A DNA stretch of 64,000 nt from Candidatus Poribacteria bacterium (GTDB taxonomy: Bacteria > Poribacteria > WGA-4E > WGA-3G). The DNA is taken from the NCBI GenBank assembly GCA_958295815.1, contig OY282374.1, forward strand, positions 437,416 to 501,415, written 5' to 3'. Under the pieces are notes generated by a model. It did no database searches, had not been told where the DNA came from, and was given only the letters and a program-made list of their open reading frames with translations. Below are positions 1-9,249 of the stretch, piece by piece. A program made the position numbers and the translations under genes. The first letter of the stretch is position 1. Each line of letters opens with the position of its first letter.

Positions 1-684
1 CAATTTAGGTTTGATTTTCCGAATTGTTGAGGGTTGCGCTACAGTGTGTGAAGGATCGGATTCTTCATTTGATTCGAGTGGACTTTCCGGACGTGCCCAA
101 GTTTCTTCTTCCGACGGTTGTATTTCTGGCAAATCCGGTGTTGTTTCTGCCTGTTCAGCTGCTACGGTTTCTGCTTCTTCGTAGTCATCTGTATTGGCGT
201 TATTGGATGGCGCAGGCGGCAATTGTATGCCTGGTAAATTGGGTGTTGTTTCTACCTGTTTGACTGCTTCGACTTCGGGTTCCTCGTAAGTGTAAGCGTC
301 TACCTGATTGGGGATATCTACGAATTCTGTGTCAGTTACAGTCTCAATATCTTCTGATAAATTCTCTTCGGGTAGTTCTGTACTTACCTCCAACTCCGCG
401 AGGACATTTTCAACACGGGCGGAGATAGGCTCGGCATCGTCAACAAAAAAGGTTAACCGGTATGCTTCAAGTACCTCTGTGGGAAGACGGAGCGAAACTG
501 AGTGGTTTGCTAACTGAAGCTGCTTCCAATTGGCGAGTCCGCTTGCTGGTTGCTTCTGATACATCACACGTACGTGCTTTTCATCGCCAACCAAGTTCCG
601 CAGGTTCATACGGATACAGTCTTCATCAAAGCTAAACGATATCTCTATGTCCTGAAAACAACCCGCTACACTGTTTCTAACCAT
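1..684 (-). CDS. Hypothetical acidic protein, 3' end cut by window edge
   Basis: An open frame reads leftwards from an ATG at 684 to the window edge (228 codons, no stop), preceded by an AAGGAG ribosome-binding site about nine bases upstream. The first ~95 residues look globular (start MVRNSVAGCFQDIEISFSFD); the rest is a low-complexity Glu/Pro/Thr-rich tail containing an imperfect repeat around TTPNLPGIQLPP and TTPDLPEIQP. No signal peptide or membrane segment is visible. I do not recognise the family. The plus-strand frames over this region are shadows of this gene. Confidence 0.7.
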   Translation of the reverse strand, partial: MVRNSVAGCFQDIEISFSFDEDCIRMNLRNLVGDEKHVRVMYQKQPASGLANWKQLQLANHSVSLRLPTEVLEAYRLTFFVDDAEPISARVENVLAELEVSTELPEENLSEDIETVTDTEFVDIPNQVDAYTYEEPEVEAVKQVETTPNLPGIQLPPAPSNNANTDDYEEAETVAAEQAETTPDLPEIQPSEEETWARPESPLESNEESDPSHTVAQPSTIRKIKPKL

Positions 685-815
685 CTTAGCTTTCTCCTTG
701 CGAATCTTTTTAAGTGAACAAAAATAACATAATTTTTGTTGGACAATATCAAACTAACCAATTCAACGTTTTTTGTTTATTTACGTTACAAATTTTTTCT
801 GTTTTTGTTCTCGTT

Positions 816-885
816 TATAGTAAAACCTGAAAATATGTTGACACTTTACGGAACAATAACCCATGCCTCGCCAGCGGCGCGTTTT
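816..885. repeat. Truncated left half of a MITE-like dispersed element
   Basis: TATAGTAAAACC followed by GAAAATATGTTGACACTT and an ACCC...CGCCAGCGG segment matches the left half of the elements at 31141-31256 and, more weakly, 20409-20526. The right terminal inverted repeat is missing; the copy fades out just before the 3' end of the neighbouring minus-strand gene. Confidence 0.55.
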
Positions 886-922
886 TTTTTTCGTAAAGTT
901 GTTGCGGATGGGTATGGAGCAT

Positions 923-3900
923 TCATCGTTGTATGAGCATCTTACGGGTTGCGTGAAAAGTACCGGCTTCAAGAGAATAGAAATAGATGCCGCTCGCTAC
1001 GGGTTCACCGGTAGTGTTGCGACCATCCCAATAGGCGGTGTGTGAACCTGTCTTTTGATGTCCAAGCACCTGGGAATAAATACGCCGTCCTTGGGTATCA
1101 TATATATATAGCACTACATTCGCGTCTGAGGCGAGTTGATACGGAATCCATGTCTCTGGGTTAAATGGGTTCGGAAAATTTTGGCTTAGACGATTGATTG
1201 GCATAGGCTTAAGCGGATTCAGTTTCCATTCAGACGGTGTAGGCTCCTCCACAGCAAGTGAGTAACCTTCGGGCTGTACACGAAAAGTGCGGAGTTGATA
1301 CAGGTCAGCGATGTAGAGGACGCCGTTTGTTAGCTTCAATTCAGACGGGAACTGGAGTTCGCGACTTCTGTAAAGCAGGGATGAAGTCGTTGTCAGTGTA
1401 CGTGTGTCAATAACTTGAACACTTTCATTATTAAGTAGATAGAGATGGTTGCTACTCGCCTGTGCATCAATCAGGACGGTATCGTCTTTGTATATACCGT
1501 CCAATTTGGGTTTGTTTGGTTCGGATACGTCGAGTGCAGCGACACCGACGCCACTGTCTAACAGATAAGCGCGTTTCCCGATAAGGGTAACGCCTGTTGC
1601 ATTGCCCTGTGTAGCGTAATTCGCAACGGGACGTGGTGTTGCGGGTGCTGTGATATCGAAGATGTGTAGCCCACCTTCAAGGGCAGCGACGTAAGCATGT
1701 GTGGACGAATCTGCATTGATGGCAACGCGGTAGGCACTCCCGCGCATGTCGCGTTGGAATCTAATTCTGCTTTGTGGTGGTACCCGGCTGTCAACAATAA
1801 TCAAAGATTCTGCACAGAGATAGGTGTAGCCTTCGTGTAAAGCAATATCCGAAACGGGTGCTGCTGTCGGAATATGCGTTACGATAGTATTTGTTTTCAG
1901 ATCGACAACAAACATGCCTGTTTCGGCAGCAACAAAACCGTATCCGTCGCGGACTCGGATTTTAGTGCAACGAGCTGCTTTAAGTGGGTTGTTAAAGGTA
2001 ACACCGTTCACTGGCAACGATAGATTTTCTGTCACGCTGCCTTGATAAGCGGTCGTAAATTCAAGGGTCTTCAATCCACCTACGCCGTTCGCAGCGTAAA
2101 CTGTCCGGGCACCATCTGCCGTTTCGACGACATCAAGTCCATAAGCCGTGCCACCCAAAGCATACCTGTGTAACCATTTCGGTGATTTCGTGTCGTTGAC
2201 ACTAATTGTCTGGATGCCACCTTTGCCGTCAGCGATATAAGCGTTTGTGTCTTGTAGCGTTATATCAATCGCGTTGCCGAATGTAGGTTGTGCGGAAATT
2301 AGTTGGGGCTGTTGTGGGTTACGTACGTCGATAATTTGGAGCCCTGCCTGTTGGTCGGTCAGATAGGCAGTATCGTTATGGAGCTGGATGCCGGTTGCGA
2401 GTCCTGGTGTATCTAAGCGAGAACTTATTTCAGGATTCTGCATATCCGTGACATCAACTACTGTAAGATTACCGGAAGCCACGTAAGCATAGGTGCTATT
2501 TCTTGTATCAGCGATCTCGTAAGCAGGGGCGAGGATAGGGACAACGCTACGCACGACAAAATTACCGAACGGACTTGGATCGAGAATGAGAAGCCCGTGT
2601 CTGTCGTCGCTTAAGTAGACAATCTCGTCTTGGATAACGACATTGAGCGGTGTGCCTGCGGGGCGAAAGAATCGTCGCGGTTGTGGCGTACGTACGTTAT
2701 GAACATCGCGAAGATTGAAAACAAGCATCCCGCGCGCTTTATCGAGTACGTACAGATTTCCATCGGCGACACGGACCCGACGGGCATCTGTGAAACTGCC
2801 GAGTGTCTTCATAATACTCGGGTCGGTGGGAACAGCGATGTCAATGACGTGGACACCTGCGGCACCGTCAGCGATATAAGCGGTTTCGCCGTCAATAGCG
2901 ACAGCTTGTGCCTGTCCTGGTGTAGCGATTTCACCAACGCGAGCGGGTTTTGTCGGATCTATCAGTGTAAAAATCTCAAGTCCCCAGCGACTCGCTGCAT
3001 AAAGATAGTCTCCATCTGGCCCCCCAATTTCAACGTCAGTGTAGTTGCTTGCAAGATGAATCTGCGTCATGGGTTTGAGGTATATTTTCGGCGTGAGGTT
3101 CGCCAGTGGAGGGCTCGATTGAGTCCGATTTCTGATGGCGTAAGTTATGGAATCAGGGGTAGCATCTGATATGTGCTGACGTGGGGGACCTACTGCTCTA
3201 TTAACGGGTGAATTTGTGGCGGTATAACGGAATGTCTGTGGGGTGTCCGCTGTTACCATCAACAGAATCTCGCCATTGCGCTGCAGTCTTTCTTGTCGGA
3301 TGTGTCCTCTATTTTCAGTATCGAACGGAATGGGTGTAACAACCGCTTGTCCGTTAGGCGATAGGTAGAGGGTTGTCGCATAGAGGTTACCAGTATCAGT
3401 TCCGATCACCGACAGGTCTAATGTTGCTGGTAGGTTCTTAAGAAGAGTATAGTAGGTACTCCATTGGTCGATAGGGATATTATTTACTTGGTTTGGATAA
3501 CTAAGGACGCGTGGTGCTGTGGCATTCACTCTTCGATTGCGAAGGTTCGCGTAGCCGAGTTGTTTGTTTCGCGCCTGCGTGTTAACCCAATTCGCGAGCC
3601 CCCAATTCAAAAAGACTTGCGGAAAGCGGGTACTTCTCCCATCATCTGCCAAAGCAGCGTTGATTGCTTGCTCACCGAGGGCATCCGACTCTATAATACG
3701 ACGTATAAGTTTTTGCCCACCATAATGCTCGTAGAGATAGAGCATGAGCATGAAAGCGGCACCGTAATAAGTATCTCTTGTGTTTGCATAAGCGAGCGAA
3801 ACGCTGGGATTTGTCAGATAGCCGTCAACGAAGATGGTATGTACGGTTCCGTAAACTGCCCATTCGACGAAGGATGCCATGCCTTCCTCTAACCATCGTT

Positions 3901-4513
3901 GATCGGTTGTTCCACCGTTCTGAAACCAATTAATGAGGTGTGCGAATTCGTGTGCGAGGCTGCTGTAGAAAGTCCGTCGATCGCGTTCTCTGAATTGGAA
4001 GATATCCATGTAGAGCATTTCGCGGCGATTGCTGTTCGGTGCTGTAGGCAATTGATCGGCGGGTGAGAAGTAGCCACCGTAGTCTTCTCCAGAACCGTTC
4101 ATACCGACATCGTGCATTAACAGAGTTATCCGGTTATCTCTGTCGAGTCCGGGCTTCCATTCGGTTCCCATCCACTCTCGAACTTTTGGATAGATGCGCG
4201 TGTCAAATTCCCTTCCGATTGCGGCGGCTTCGGCATCCGTGAACATGTCGCGCACCGAATTTTCAATGTAAACGTAGAGATGTTCGCTTTTGGCGATACA
4301 GGTGGCTGTTACCTCTGCGTTTGGGATGTGAATAAAAAAACGTTCAGTCTGTCCGATTTGGACGGGTGCGGCAGGCGCAGCAGCGATTTCTTCAGTCGGA
4401 TGTTGCGCTGGGTGTTGTTGGTGCAGAAGGGGTGTCCCGCACAGCCATGTATCGGCAGACACAAAGTTGGTAACCGTATAGAAAATAAGAGTGATTGATA
4501 TTAAGGTTCGCAT
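923..4513 (-). CDS. Secreted gluzincin-like metalloprotease with LVIVD beta-propeller repeats and FlgD/T9SS-like C-terminal domain
   Basis: 1196 residues. The N-terminus (MRTLISITLIFYTVTNFVSA) is a signal peptide. Around residues 185-215 the motif SLAHEFAHLINWF contains HEFAH, followed by WLEEGMASF, giving the HExxH...E zinc site of gluzincins (M30/peptidase-MA like). Residues ~480-1090 hold many ~40-residue repeats of the type 'AYIADG..GVHVIDI' typical of LVIVD/beta-propeller surface proteins. The C-terminus has NFPNPFNPETWIPYQL followed by a WDGRN...ASGIYFY motif, as in FlgD-like Ig / T9SS-type sorting domains. Likely exported and surface-attached; the protease activity is inferred from the motif only. 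It appears monocistronic; its 3' end abuts a truncated dispersed repeat. Confidence 0.88.
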   Translation of the reverse strand: MRTLISITLIFYTVTNFVSADTWLCGTPLLHQQHPAQHPTEEIAAAPAAPVQIGQTERFFIHIPNAEVTATCIAKSEHLYVYIENSVRDMFTDAEAAAIGREFDTRIYPKVREWMGTEWKPGLDRDNRITLLMHDVGMNGSGEDYGGYFSPADQLPTAPNSNRREMLYMDIFQFRERDRRTFYSSLAHEFAHLINWFQNGGTTDQRWLEEGMASFVEWAVYGTVHTIFVDGYLTNPSVSLAYANTRDTYYGAAFMLMLYLYEHYGGQKLIRRIIESDALGEQAINAALADDGRSTRFPQVFLNWGLANWVNTQARNKQLGYANLRNRRVNATAPRVLSYPNQVNNIPIDQWSTYYTLLKNLPATLDLSVIGTDTGNLYATTLYLSPNGQAVVTPIPFDTENRGHIRQERLQRNGEILLMVTADTPQTFRYTATNSPVNRAVGPPRQHISDATPDSITYAIRNRTQSSPPLANLTPKIYLKPMTQIHLASNYTDVEIGGPDGDYLYAASRWGLEIFTLIDPTKPARVGEIATPGQAQAVAIDGETAYIADGAAGVHVIDIAVPTDPSIMKTLGSFTDARRVRVADGNLYVLDKARGMLVFNLRDVHNVRTPQPRRFFRPAGTPLNVVIQDEIVYLSDDRHGLLILDPSPFGNFVVRSVVPILAPAYEIADTRNSTYAYVASGNLTVVDVTDMQNPEISSRLDTPGLATGIQLHNDTAYLTDQQAGLQIIDVRNPQQPQLISAQPTFGNAIDITLQDTNAYIADGKGGIQTISVNDTKSPKWLHRYALGGTAYGLDVVETADGARTVYAANGVGGLKTLEFTTAYQGSVTENLSLPVNGVTFNNPLKAARCTKIRVRDGYGFVAAETGMFVVDLKTNTIVTHIPTAAPVSDIALHEGYTYLCAESLIIVDSRVPPQSRIRFQRDMRGSAYRVAINADSSTHAYVAALEGGLHIFDITAPATPRPVANYATQGNATGVTLIGKRAYLLDSGVGVAALDVSEPNKPKLDGIYKDDTVLIDAQASSNHLYLLNNESVQVIDTRTLTTTSSLLYRSRELQFPSELKLTNGVLYIADLYQLRTFRVQPEGYSLAVEEPTPSEWKLNPLKPMPINRLSQNFPNPFNPETWIPYQLASDANVVLYIYDTQGRRIYSQVLGHQKTGSHTAYWDGRNTTGEPVASGIYFYSLEAGTFHATRKMLIQR

Positions 4514-4644
4514 TCGGTATGTGATTGTTTCTTTGTAGGAACGCTTTAGAGGTACACAATGTAATGAATGTAATTAATAATGAGCTTCTTTTATTTTAAT
4601 TTTACAATAATTCTGTCGTAAATTCAACCGATATGAGAAAATTC

Positions 4645-4673
4645 TTTACGTGCCAAAATCCTTTTGCTATACT
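4645..4673 (+). promoter_or_regulatory. Sigma70-like promoter for the Gfo/Idh gene
   Basis: TTTACG (4645-4650) and TATACT (4668-4673) are separated by 17 bp, with an extended -10 TGC immediately before TATACT. It lies ~37 bp upstream of the start at 4710, which has its own AAGGAG site. Confidence 0.6.
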
Positions 4674-4709
4674 CTATGACATAAAGACACACAATAAGGA
4701 GCGACTCCC

Positions 4710-5735
4710 ATGTATCGTGTCGGTATTATTGGGTTAGGCAGTATCGCCGCCCGTTATTCAACACCTGATGACGCTTATCCGTATTGCCATACAGGTGGCA
4801 TCCGTTTTTGTGAGACAACCGAATTGGTCGCGGTTGCAGATATGTCAGCGGAACGCCAAGAAGAATTTCAGCAGACTTGGGGACCCGCCTTCCCAGATGA
4901 TTCCATAAACTACTACGAAACAGATACGCAGATGCTCGAAAGTGAGGATCTGGACATCGTTGCTGTCTGTGTCCGTGGACCGCATCATTTCAAGGTGATG
5001 CAAAACGTCTTGAAAGCAGACATCAAAGCCATCTTCCTCGAAAAGCCTGCCGGTTGTTCCCTTGAAGAGGTTGACACGATGACGGCAGGGGCTGATGCGA
5101 AAGGAATCCCTATTGTTGTGGACTATACACGGCATTGGGCACCGCACCTAATCCGCCTCCAGTCGCTTATCAAAGACGGTCTAATTGGTGAGGTACAAAC
5201 TGTCATCGGATATTGCGGTGGCGGTGTGCTCTCCTTTGCTATTCACACGACGGACATGATTTGCCAATTTGCTGGTTATGATCCAATTTCGGTGACTGGG
5301 TTCGTTGAGGGTGGTGGAGATGTACCAGAGTCTTATGAGCCTGAACCTGCTATTGTTGGTTCAACGATCCAGTATGAAAGCGGCGTTATCGGTTTTCATG
5401 TCGGGAACCACGGGACACGAGGTGGATTTTCTGTTGAAGTCCTCGGCAGCGAAGGAAGCGTTCAAGCAGGGTTTTATAGCGGCACAACCGTCCACAAAGA
5501 CGGAAAGTTGATTGATAATGCTACCCTTGATCTTCCTGAAAACGCTGGTCCGTTCAATGTTGCGTATAAACAGATTACCGATTATTTGGACGGTGGACCC
5601 CTTCCGCATTGTGCCCGTGATGATTATACTGCCGTCAACGAAATTGGATTTGCTACGATTGAGAGCGGTATAACTGGGCAGACGATACAACTCCCGTGTC
5701 AGAATAGAGAACGGCTCATCTTCGCGAACGGCTAA
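4710..5735 (+). CDS. Gfo/Idh/MocA family NAD(P)-dependent oxidoreductase
   Basis: 341 residues. The N-terminus VGIIGLGSIAARYS is a Rossmann GxGxxA-type nucleotide-binding motif. EKPAG (about residue 111) is the family's EKP signature, with the Lys expected to be catalytic; the C-terminal half is the alpha/beta domain of the family. Predicted to oxidise or reduce a sugar or inositol-like substrate; the substrate cannot be told. The start has an AAGGAGCGACTCCC ribosome-binding region. It is followed after 13 bp by the selenoprotein gene, so the two are probably co-transcribed. Confidence 0.9.
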   Translation: MYRVGIIGLGSIAARYSTPDDAYPYCHTGGIRFCETTELVAVADMSAERQEEFQQTWGPAFPDDSINYYETDTQMLESEDLDIVAVCVRGPHHFKVMQNVLKADIKAIFLEKPAGCSLEEVDTMTAGADAKGIPIVVDYTRHWAPHLIRLQSLIKDGLIGEVQTVIGYCGGGVLSFAIHTTDMICQFAGYDPISVTGFVEGGGDVPESYEPEPAIVGSTIQYESGVIGFHVGNHGTRGGFSVEVLGSEGSVQAGFYSGTTVHKDGKLIDNATLDLPENAGPFNVAYKQITDYLDGGPLPHCARDDYTAVNEIGFATIESGITGQTIQLPCQNRERLIFANG

Positions 5736-5748
5736 TGCCGAGGACGCT

Positions 5749-6492
5749 ATGGCATCTATGTTCAAACTCGACAATTTATACCGATTCTTTATGAAGGCAT
5801 ACCCCATCAAGTCCTATGGTGCAGCTCCCAACACGTCCTTTCATAAGGAATTAAGCCAATGCCGTGTCGCGTTAATTACAACTGCTGGATTACATCTCGA
5901 AGAACAGATGCCTTATAATGAGAGAATTATCGGTGGAGATTGTGCGTACCGAGAAATACCAAATACGATCGAGACCCAAGTCCTTGCTCTTGGACATAGG
6001 AGTAAGGCTTTTGACGCGAGTGGTACAGAAAGTGATATAAACTTAGTATTTCCACTTGATCGATTCCGAGAATTGGAAAACGAGGGTAAAATCGGTTCAC
6101 TCAACGATAGACACTTCAGTTTCATGGGATCAATTACAATACCGAAACCCCTCATTGAAAAGACCGCGCCAGAAGTCGCACAGATGCTTAAAACTGATAA
6201 TGTTGACGTTGCTTTCTTAACGCCTGTATGACCCGTATGCAATCAGTCCGTGGGGCTGATACAACGGGCTATTGAAGCGGTCGGTATTTCAACGGTTTCC
6301 ATTACGCTTGATGCGCATATTACGGAGCGGGTTAAGCCGCCGCGTGCTTTAGCAGTTCCGTACCGTTTTGGATACCCGCTTGGTGAACCGAACAATCCAA
6401 AATTGCAACACGCAATCATCACTGAGGCACTTGCACTCTTAGGAGACGATGCCCCGCTCCCAATTCTTAAAAGTAGTAGGCACACTCCGTGA
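5749..6492 (+). CDS. GrdB/PrdB-family reductase selenoprotein (in-frame UGA = Sec)
   Basis: Read through the TGA at 6229-6231 this gives 247 residues. The part before TGA (VALITTAGLHLEEQMPY, VFPLDRFRELENEGKIG, HFSFMGSI) and the part after it (CNQSVGLIQRAIEAVG, RVKPPRALAVPYRFGYPLGE) are in the same frame and together match the glycine/sarcosine/betaine/D-proline reductase selenoprotein B family. TGA falls exactly at the family's Sec site, giving U-P-V-C, a redox UxxC motif. A hairpin follows the TGA and selA is present in this window. Start ATG 5749 has AGGA upstream. The C-terminus (KSSRHTP) and the stop codon come from the first unit of the tandem repeat array, so the native end was overwritten. 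Substrate unknown; the partner subunits are not adjacent. Confidence 0.85.
6232..6268 (+). promoter_or_regulatory. bSECIS-like hairpin downstream of the UGA codon
   Basis: Immediately after TGA, CCCGT (6232-6236) pairs with ACGGG (6264-6268), then an internal loop, then ATCAG (6242-6246) pairs with CTGAT (6256-6260) around a 9-nt apical loop TCCGTGGGG. The position and size fit bacterial SECIS elements, which lie within the coding region just 3' of UGA and bind SelB through the apical loop. No folding program was run. Confidence 0.65.
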
Positions 6493-6705
6493 GCCGTAAC
6501 CAAAAGTAGTAGGCATACTCCGTGAGCCGTAACCATAAAGTAGTAGGCATACTCCGTGAGCCGTAACCATAAAGTAGTAGGCATACTCCGTGAGCCGTAA
6601 CCATAAAGTAGTAGGCATACTCCGTGAGCCGTAACCATAAAGTAATAGGCACACTCCGTGAGCCGTAACCAAAAGTAGTAGGCACACTCCGTGAGCCGTA
6701 ACCAA
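6470..6705. repeat. Tandem array of seven 33-34 bp hairpin repeats
   Basis: Seven contiguous units of the type AAAGTAGTAGGCACACTCC then GTGAGCCGTAACC(AT), some with GGCATAC. Each can form a short hairpin (GGC.CAC-TCC-GTG.GCC). There are no unique spacers, so it is not a CRISPR. The array begins inside the 3' end of the selenoprotein gene, supplying its stop codon, and ends just before the next gene. Related arrays occur at 53788-53919 and 59327-59530. Confidence 0.95.
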
Positions 6706-6744
6706 GAGCCGTCATTACGAACATCAGTCTTAAGGGAGAAATTC

Positions 6745-7806
6745 ATGGATAAAATTAGAGTTGGGGTTATCGGATGTGGCGGTATCTTCCGCGGCCTCCA
6801 CGCGCCTTATTATCAAGAACCGACGCGACGTGCTGACATTGTCGCAATCGCTGACATCAACGAGGCATCAGCGAACGAACAAGCAGACCAATTTGGGGCA
6901 GATGCCTATACAGATTACCGCTCCCTCCTTGATAGACAAGATATAGATGCGGTTGATGTCTGTGTCCACCCACGTCCACATCTTGAGATTACCCGTGCTG
7001 CTGCCGATGCTGGCAAACACATCTTAATGGAGAAACCGATGTGTTGTAACGTCGCAGAGGGTGATGAAATGATCGCTGCCGCTGAAAATGCGGGTGTTCT
7101 CCTAATGGTCGCTTATATGATGCGGTTTGATCCGGGTTACGCGAAACTAAAGTCGCTCCTTGATGATGGTACACTCGGCACACTGCAGATGGCGTATTCT
7201 AATCAGGTCGGTTGGTTCTCACCTGAACGGCATCCTTGGCTCTTTGTGAAGGCGGAATCGGGGGGTATGCTGGTCGAGCAAGCCATCCATAACCTCGATC
7301 TATGGTTGTGGTTGTATGGTCCCGCTTCCACTGTCTATGGGTTCACAAGCCACGTCCCACTGGGTGGTACCTACCCGCCTGCGGATGAAGCCGTGGAGAA
7401 CAATGCACTGCTCACCGTGCATTTCAAGAACGGCGGTGTCGCGATGATGATGAAGAGTTGGGCAGCTGAGATTCGGAACAGCGGCAACGGTCTCGTCACG
7501 AGTAAAGGCTCGGCGACGCTAATTTCGCATGGACTCCGTTGGAAGACTCACGACATGGCAGAGGCGGAAGAATTCACTGCCCCGGTGCCAGACGACGATA
7601 CCTACCGTAATATGCCAGAGGAGCGGCGGCAGCAGCGGTATTGGGGCGTAGCGGCGAAGGGCACGAGCATTGACCATTGGCTCCAGTGCATTGCCGGCGA
7701 AGCAGAACCGACGACCCACGGACGCATGGGTAGAGACGGTATTGAGTTAGCAGAGGCAACGTATCGTTCTTCCCAAATCGGCGCACCGATTTCGCTACCG
7801 TTGTAG
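6745..7806 (+). CDS. Gfo/Idh/MocA family oxidoreductase
   Basis: 353 residues from the ATG at 6745, which has AAGGGAG upstream; an in-frame upstream start at 6691 would lie in the repeat array and is less likely. The N-terminal Rossmann motif is IRVGVIGCGGIFRGLH; the EKPMC signature is near residue 97. The central region (MLVEQAIHNLDLWLWLYGP) has the conserved H-x-x-D of the family. Substrate unknown; paralogous to the genes at 4710 and 63849. Its leader is the tandem repeat array, so expression may be affected by that array. Confidence 0.9.
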   Translation: MDKIRVGVIGCGGIFRGLHAPYYQEPTRRADIVAIADINEASANEQADQFGADAYTDYRSLLDRQDIDAVDVCVHPRPHLEITRAAADAGKHILMEKPMCCNVAEGDEMIAAAENAGVLLMVAYMMRFDPGYAKLKSLLDDGTLGTLQMAYSNQVGWFSPERHPWLFVKAESGGMLVEQAIHNLDLWLWLYGPASTVYGFTSHVPLGGTYPPADEAVENNALLTVHFKNGGVAMMMKSWAAEIRNSGNGLVTSKGSATLISHGLRWKTHDMAEAEEFTAPVPDDDTYRNMPEERRQQRYWGVAAKGTSIDHWLQCIAGEAEPTTHGRMGRDGIELAEATYRSSQIGAPISLPL

Positions 7807-7842
7807 AAATATAATTTTGTAAAGTACATCTTGGATTTGTAG

Positions 7843-7876
7843 GGCGAGGTCCTGTACCTCGCCATTTTCTTGTTTT
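7843..7876 (+). terminator. Hairpin with T-rich tail (terminator and REP-like repeat)
   Basis: GGCGAGGT-CCTGT-ACCTCGCC forms a perfect 8-bp stem (7843-7863) followed by ATTTTCTTGTTTTT, as in an intrinsic terminator. The same GCGAGGT/ACCTCGC hairpin occurs at 47921-47941 and in relaxed form near 34690, so it also belongs to a dispersed repeat family. Confidence 0.6.
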
Positions 7877-7992
7877 TCCTTGCGGGGGTAGGGTACAATA
7901 CCTAACTACCGGAAGTTGGTTTTCGTTCATCACCACTAAATCTTTGCGTGTTGAAAAATAGAAAATGGTTCACTTAAATCTAAAGGGAAAAA

Positions 7993-9171
7993 ATGAGAAT
8001 TCGTTTTATGCTTCACAAAGTTGTTTCTCTTGTTTGCTTTGTGGGTTTTGTTCTTATGCACCTCGTGCATGAAGGATATCCGCAGACGCAAATCGAGCAG
8101 GGCGTTTCCGTAGAAGAGCAGAAAGAAGGCAGAACGTTATTGGTCGTTTCTGCAACGATGACCGGGTTATCATTGTATGGACCCGGAATGGCTCGGTTAC
8201 TTGATATTGAATCCGGGGCACAAGTCGCCGGGTTAGAGATGGTAATTGGCGGTGGGTCTTTTGTGGGCGCGCTTTTGGCTACAAAAAATCATCGACTCGG
8301 CGCGGGACGCTCCAGTCTAATCCTAACCGGTGGTTGGGCAGGTACCCTATATGGTTTCGGGTTGCCTGTGTTATTTGAATCAGAGAATGACAAGGCTTAC
8401 TTGGCTTCTGCGATGATCGCTACGCCAATTGGAGGACTGATTGCCCATAGACTGAGTTCTCACAGGTGGTTTAATGAGGGGGAATCGCATACGATTAGCA
8501 GAGGCGGATTGGTTGGCGGATTGTACGGGCTCGCAATCCCATATCTCATCAATATCGAAGATCTCGAAAATTGGACGCAAGCCAAAATCTATATTACATC
8601 GGCGATGATCGGTGTACCTGCTGGTGCATGGACGACAGCAAAACTGATTTACGATAAACCTATTAACGAGGGAAGGGCAAGTTTACTCTCTCTTGGCGGT
8701 TATATCGGCAGTGCCTATGCCGTCGGAATTACCTCTCTAACGGATGTGGAGGGATCGCGGCCTTATGTATTGGCTGCCATGCTCGGTTTACCGGTAGGCT
8801 CATATCTTGGCTATAAATTGACTGCTGGGAATCAGTATACAAGCGGTCGCGCAGTTTTGATACAAGTCGGTGCGTATGCAGGTGCGCTATTCGGCACCGG
8901 ATTTCCGCTGATGGCTGACACGGATAGCCATAAACCTTATGTTGTGGCGAGTATTCTTGGGTCAGCGGGTGGGATGTGGTTAGCACACCGTTTGACACGA
9001 GGTTGGGGTGAGTCTGCTCCTTTTGCAAGAAACAATCTCATACCTAAATCGGATAGATTCACAGTTTCGCTGCCTTCAATTAATGAGTGGTTTACCCTTG
9101 GTTTGATGACATTCCGCAAACCAACTTTTATGGCTGATTTTCCTGTAGAATTGCTGCGGATTACGTTCTAA
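7993..9171 (+). CDS. Hypothetical exported/membrane protein with glycine-rich repeats
   Basis: 392 residues; the start has AAAGGGAAAAA upstream. The N-terminus (FMLHKVVSLVCFVGFVLMHL) is a signal peptide or anchor. Residues ~50-335 contain about five repeats of ~65 residues, each with a GRxSLI..GG..G.LYG.G.P motif, an acidic linker, then a Y(V/L)ASA(M/I)(I/L)G.P.G hydrophobic segment. These may be paired membrane helices or a glycine-zipper array. I do not recognise the family. A hairpin terminator upstream separates it from the Gfo/Idh gene. Confidence 0.75.
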   Translation: MRIRFMLHKVVSLVCFVGFVLMHLVHEGYPQTQIEQGVSVEEQKEGRTLLVVSATMTGLSLYGPGMARLLDIESGAQVAGLEMVIGGGSFVGALLATKNHRLGAGRSSLILTGGWAGTLYGFGLPVLFESENDKAYLASAMIATPIGGLIAHRLSSHRWFNEGESHTISRGGLVGGLYGLAIPYLINIEDLENWTQAKIYITSAMIGVPAGAWTTAKLIYDKPINEGRASLLSLGGYIGSAYAVGITSLTDVEGSRPYVLAAMLGLPVGSYLGYKLTAGNQYTSGRAVLIQVGAYAGALFGTGFPLMADTDSHKPYVVASILGSAGGMWLAHRLTRGWGESAPFARNNLIPKSDRFTVSLPSINEWFTLGLMTFRKPTFMADFPVELLRITF

Positions 9172-9249
9172 TCAAAATAACGATCATTTATAGTAAATCT
9201 TAGAATTTAACGATGCAGTGTCAAGGAGCAACGTTGATGTAGATTACTC

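Noticed and set aside
24..517. Plus-strand ORFs at the left edge
   Set aside because: Antisense to the long minus-strand frame 1-684, which has a good start and ribosome-binding site.
5749..6492. Pseudogene split by a nonsense mutation
   Set aside because: The stop is TGA exactly at the family's Sec position with a conserved Cys three residues on, a hairpin follows, and selA is present.
6470..6705. Possible CRISPR array
   Set aside because: The units are directly contiguous with no unique spacers, and no cas gene is nearby; same for 59327-59530.
6243..6746. Minus-strand ORFs encoding repeated YGSRS / ECAYYF peptides
   Set aside because: They are six-frame shadows of the tandem DNA repeat, overlap two real plus-strand genes and lack ribosome-binding sites.
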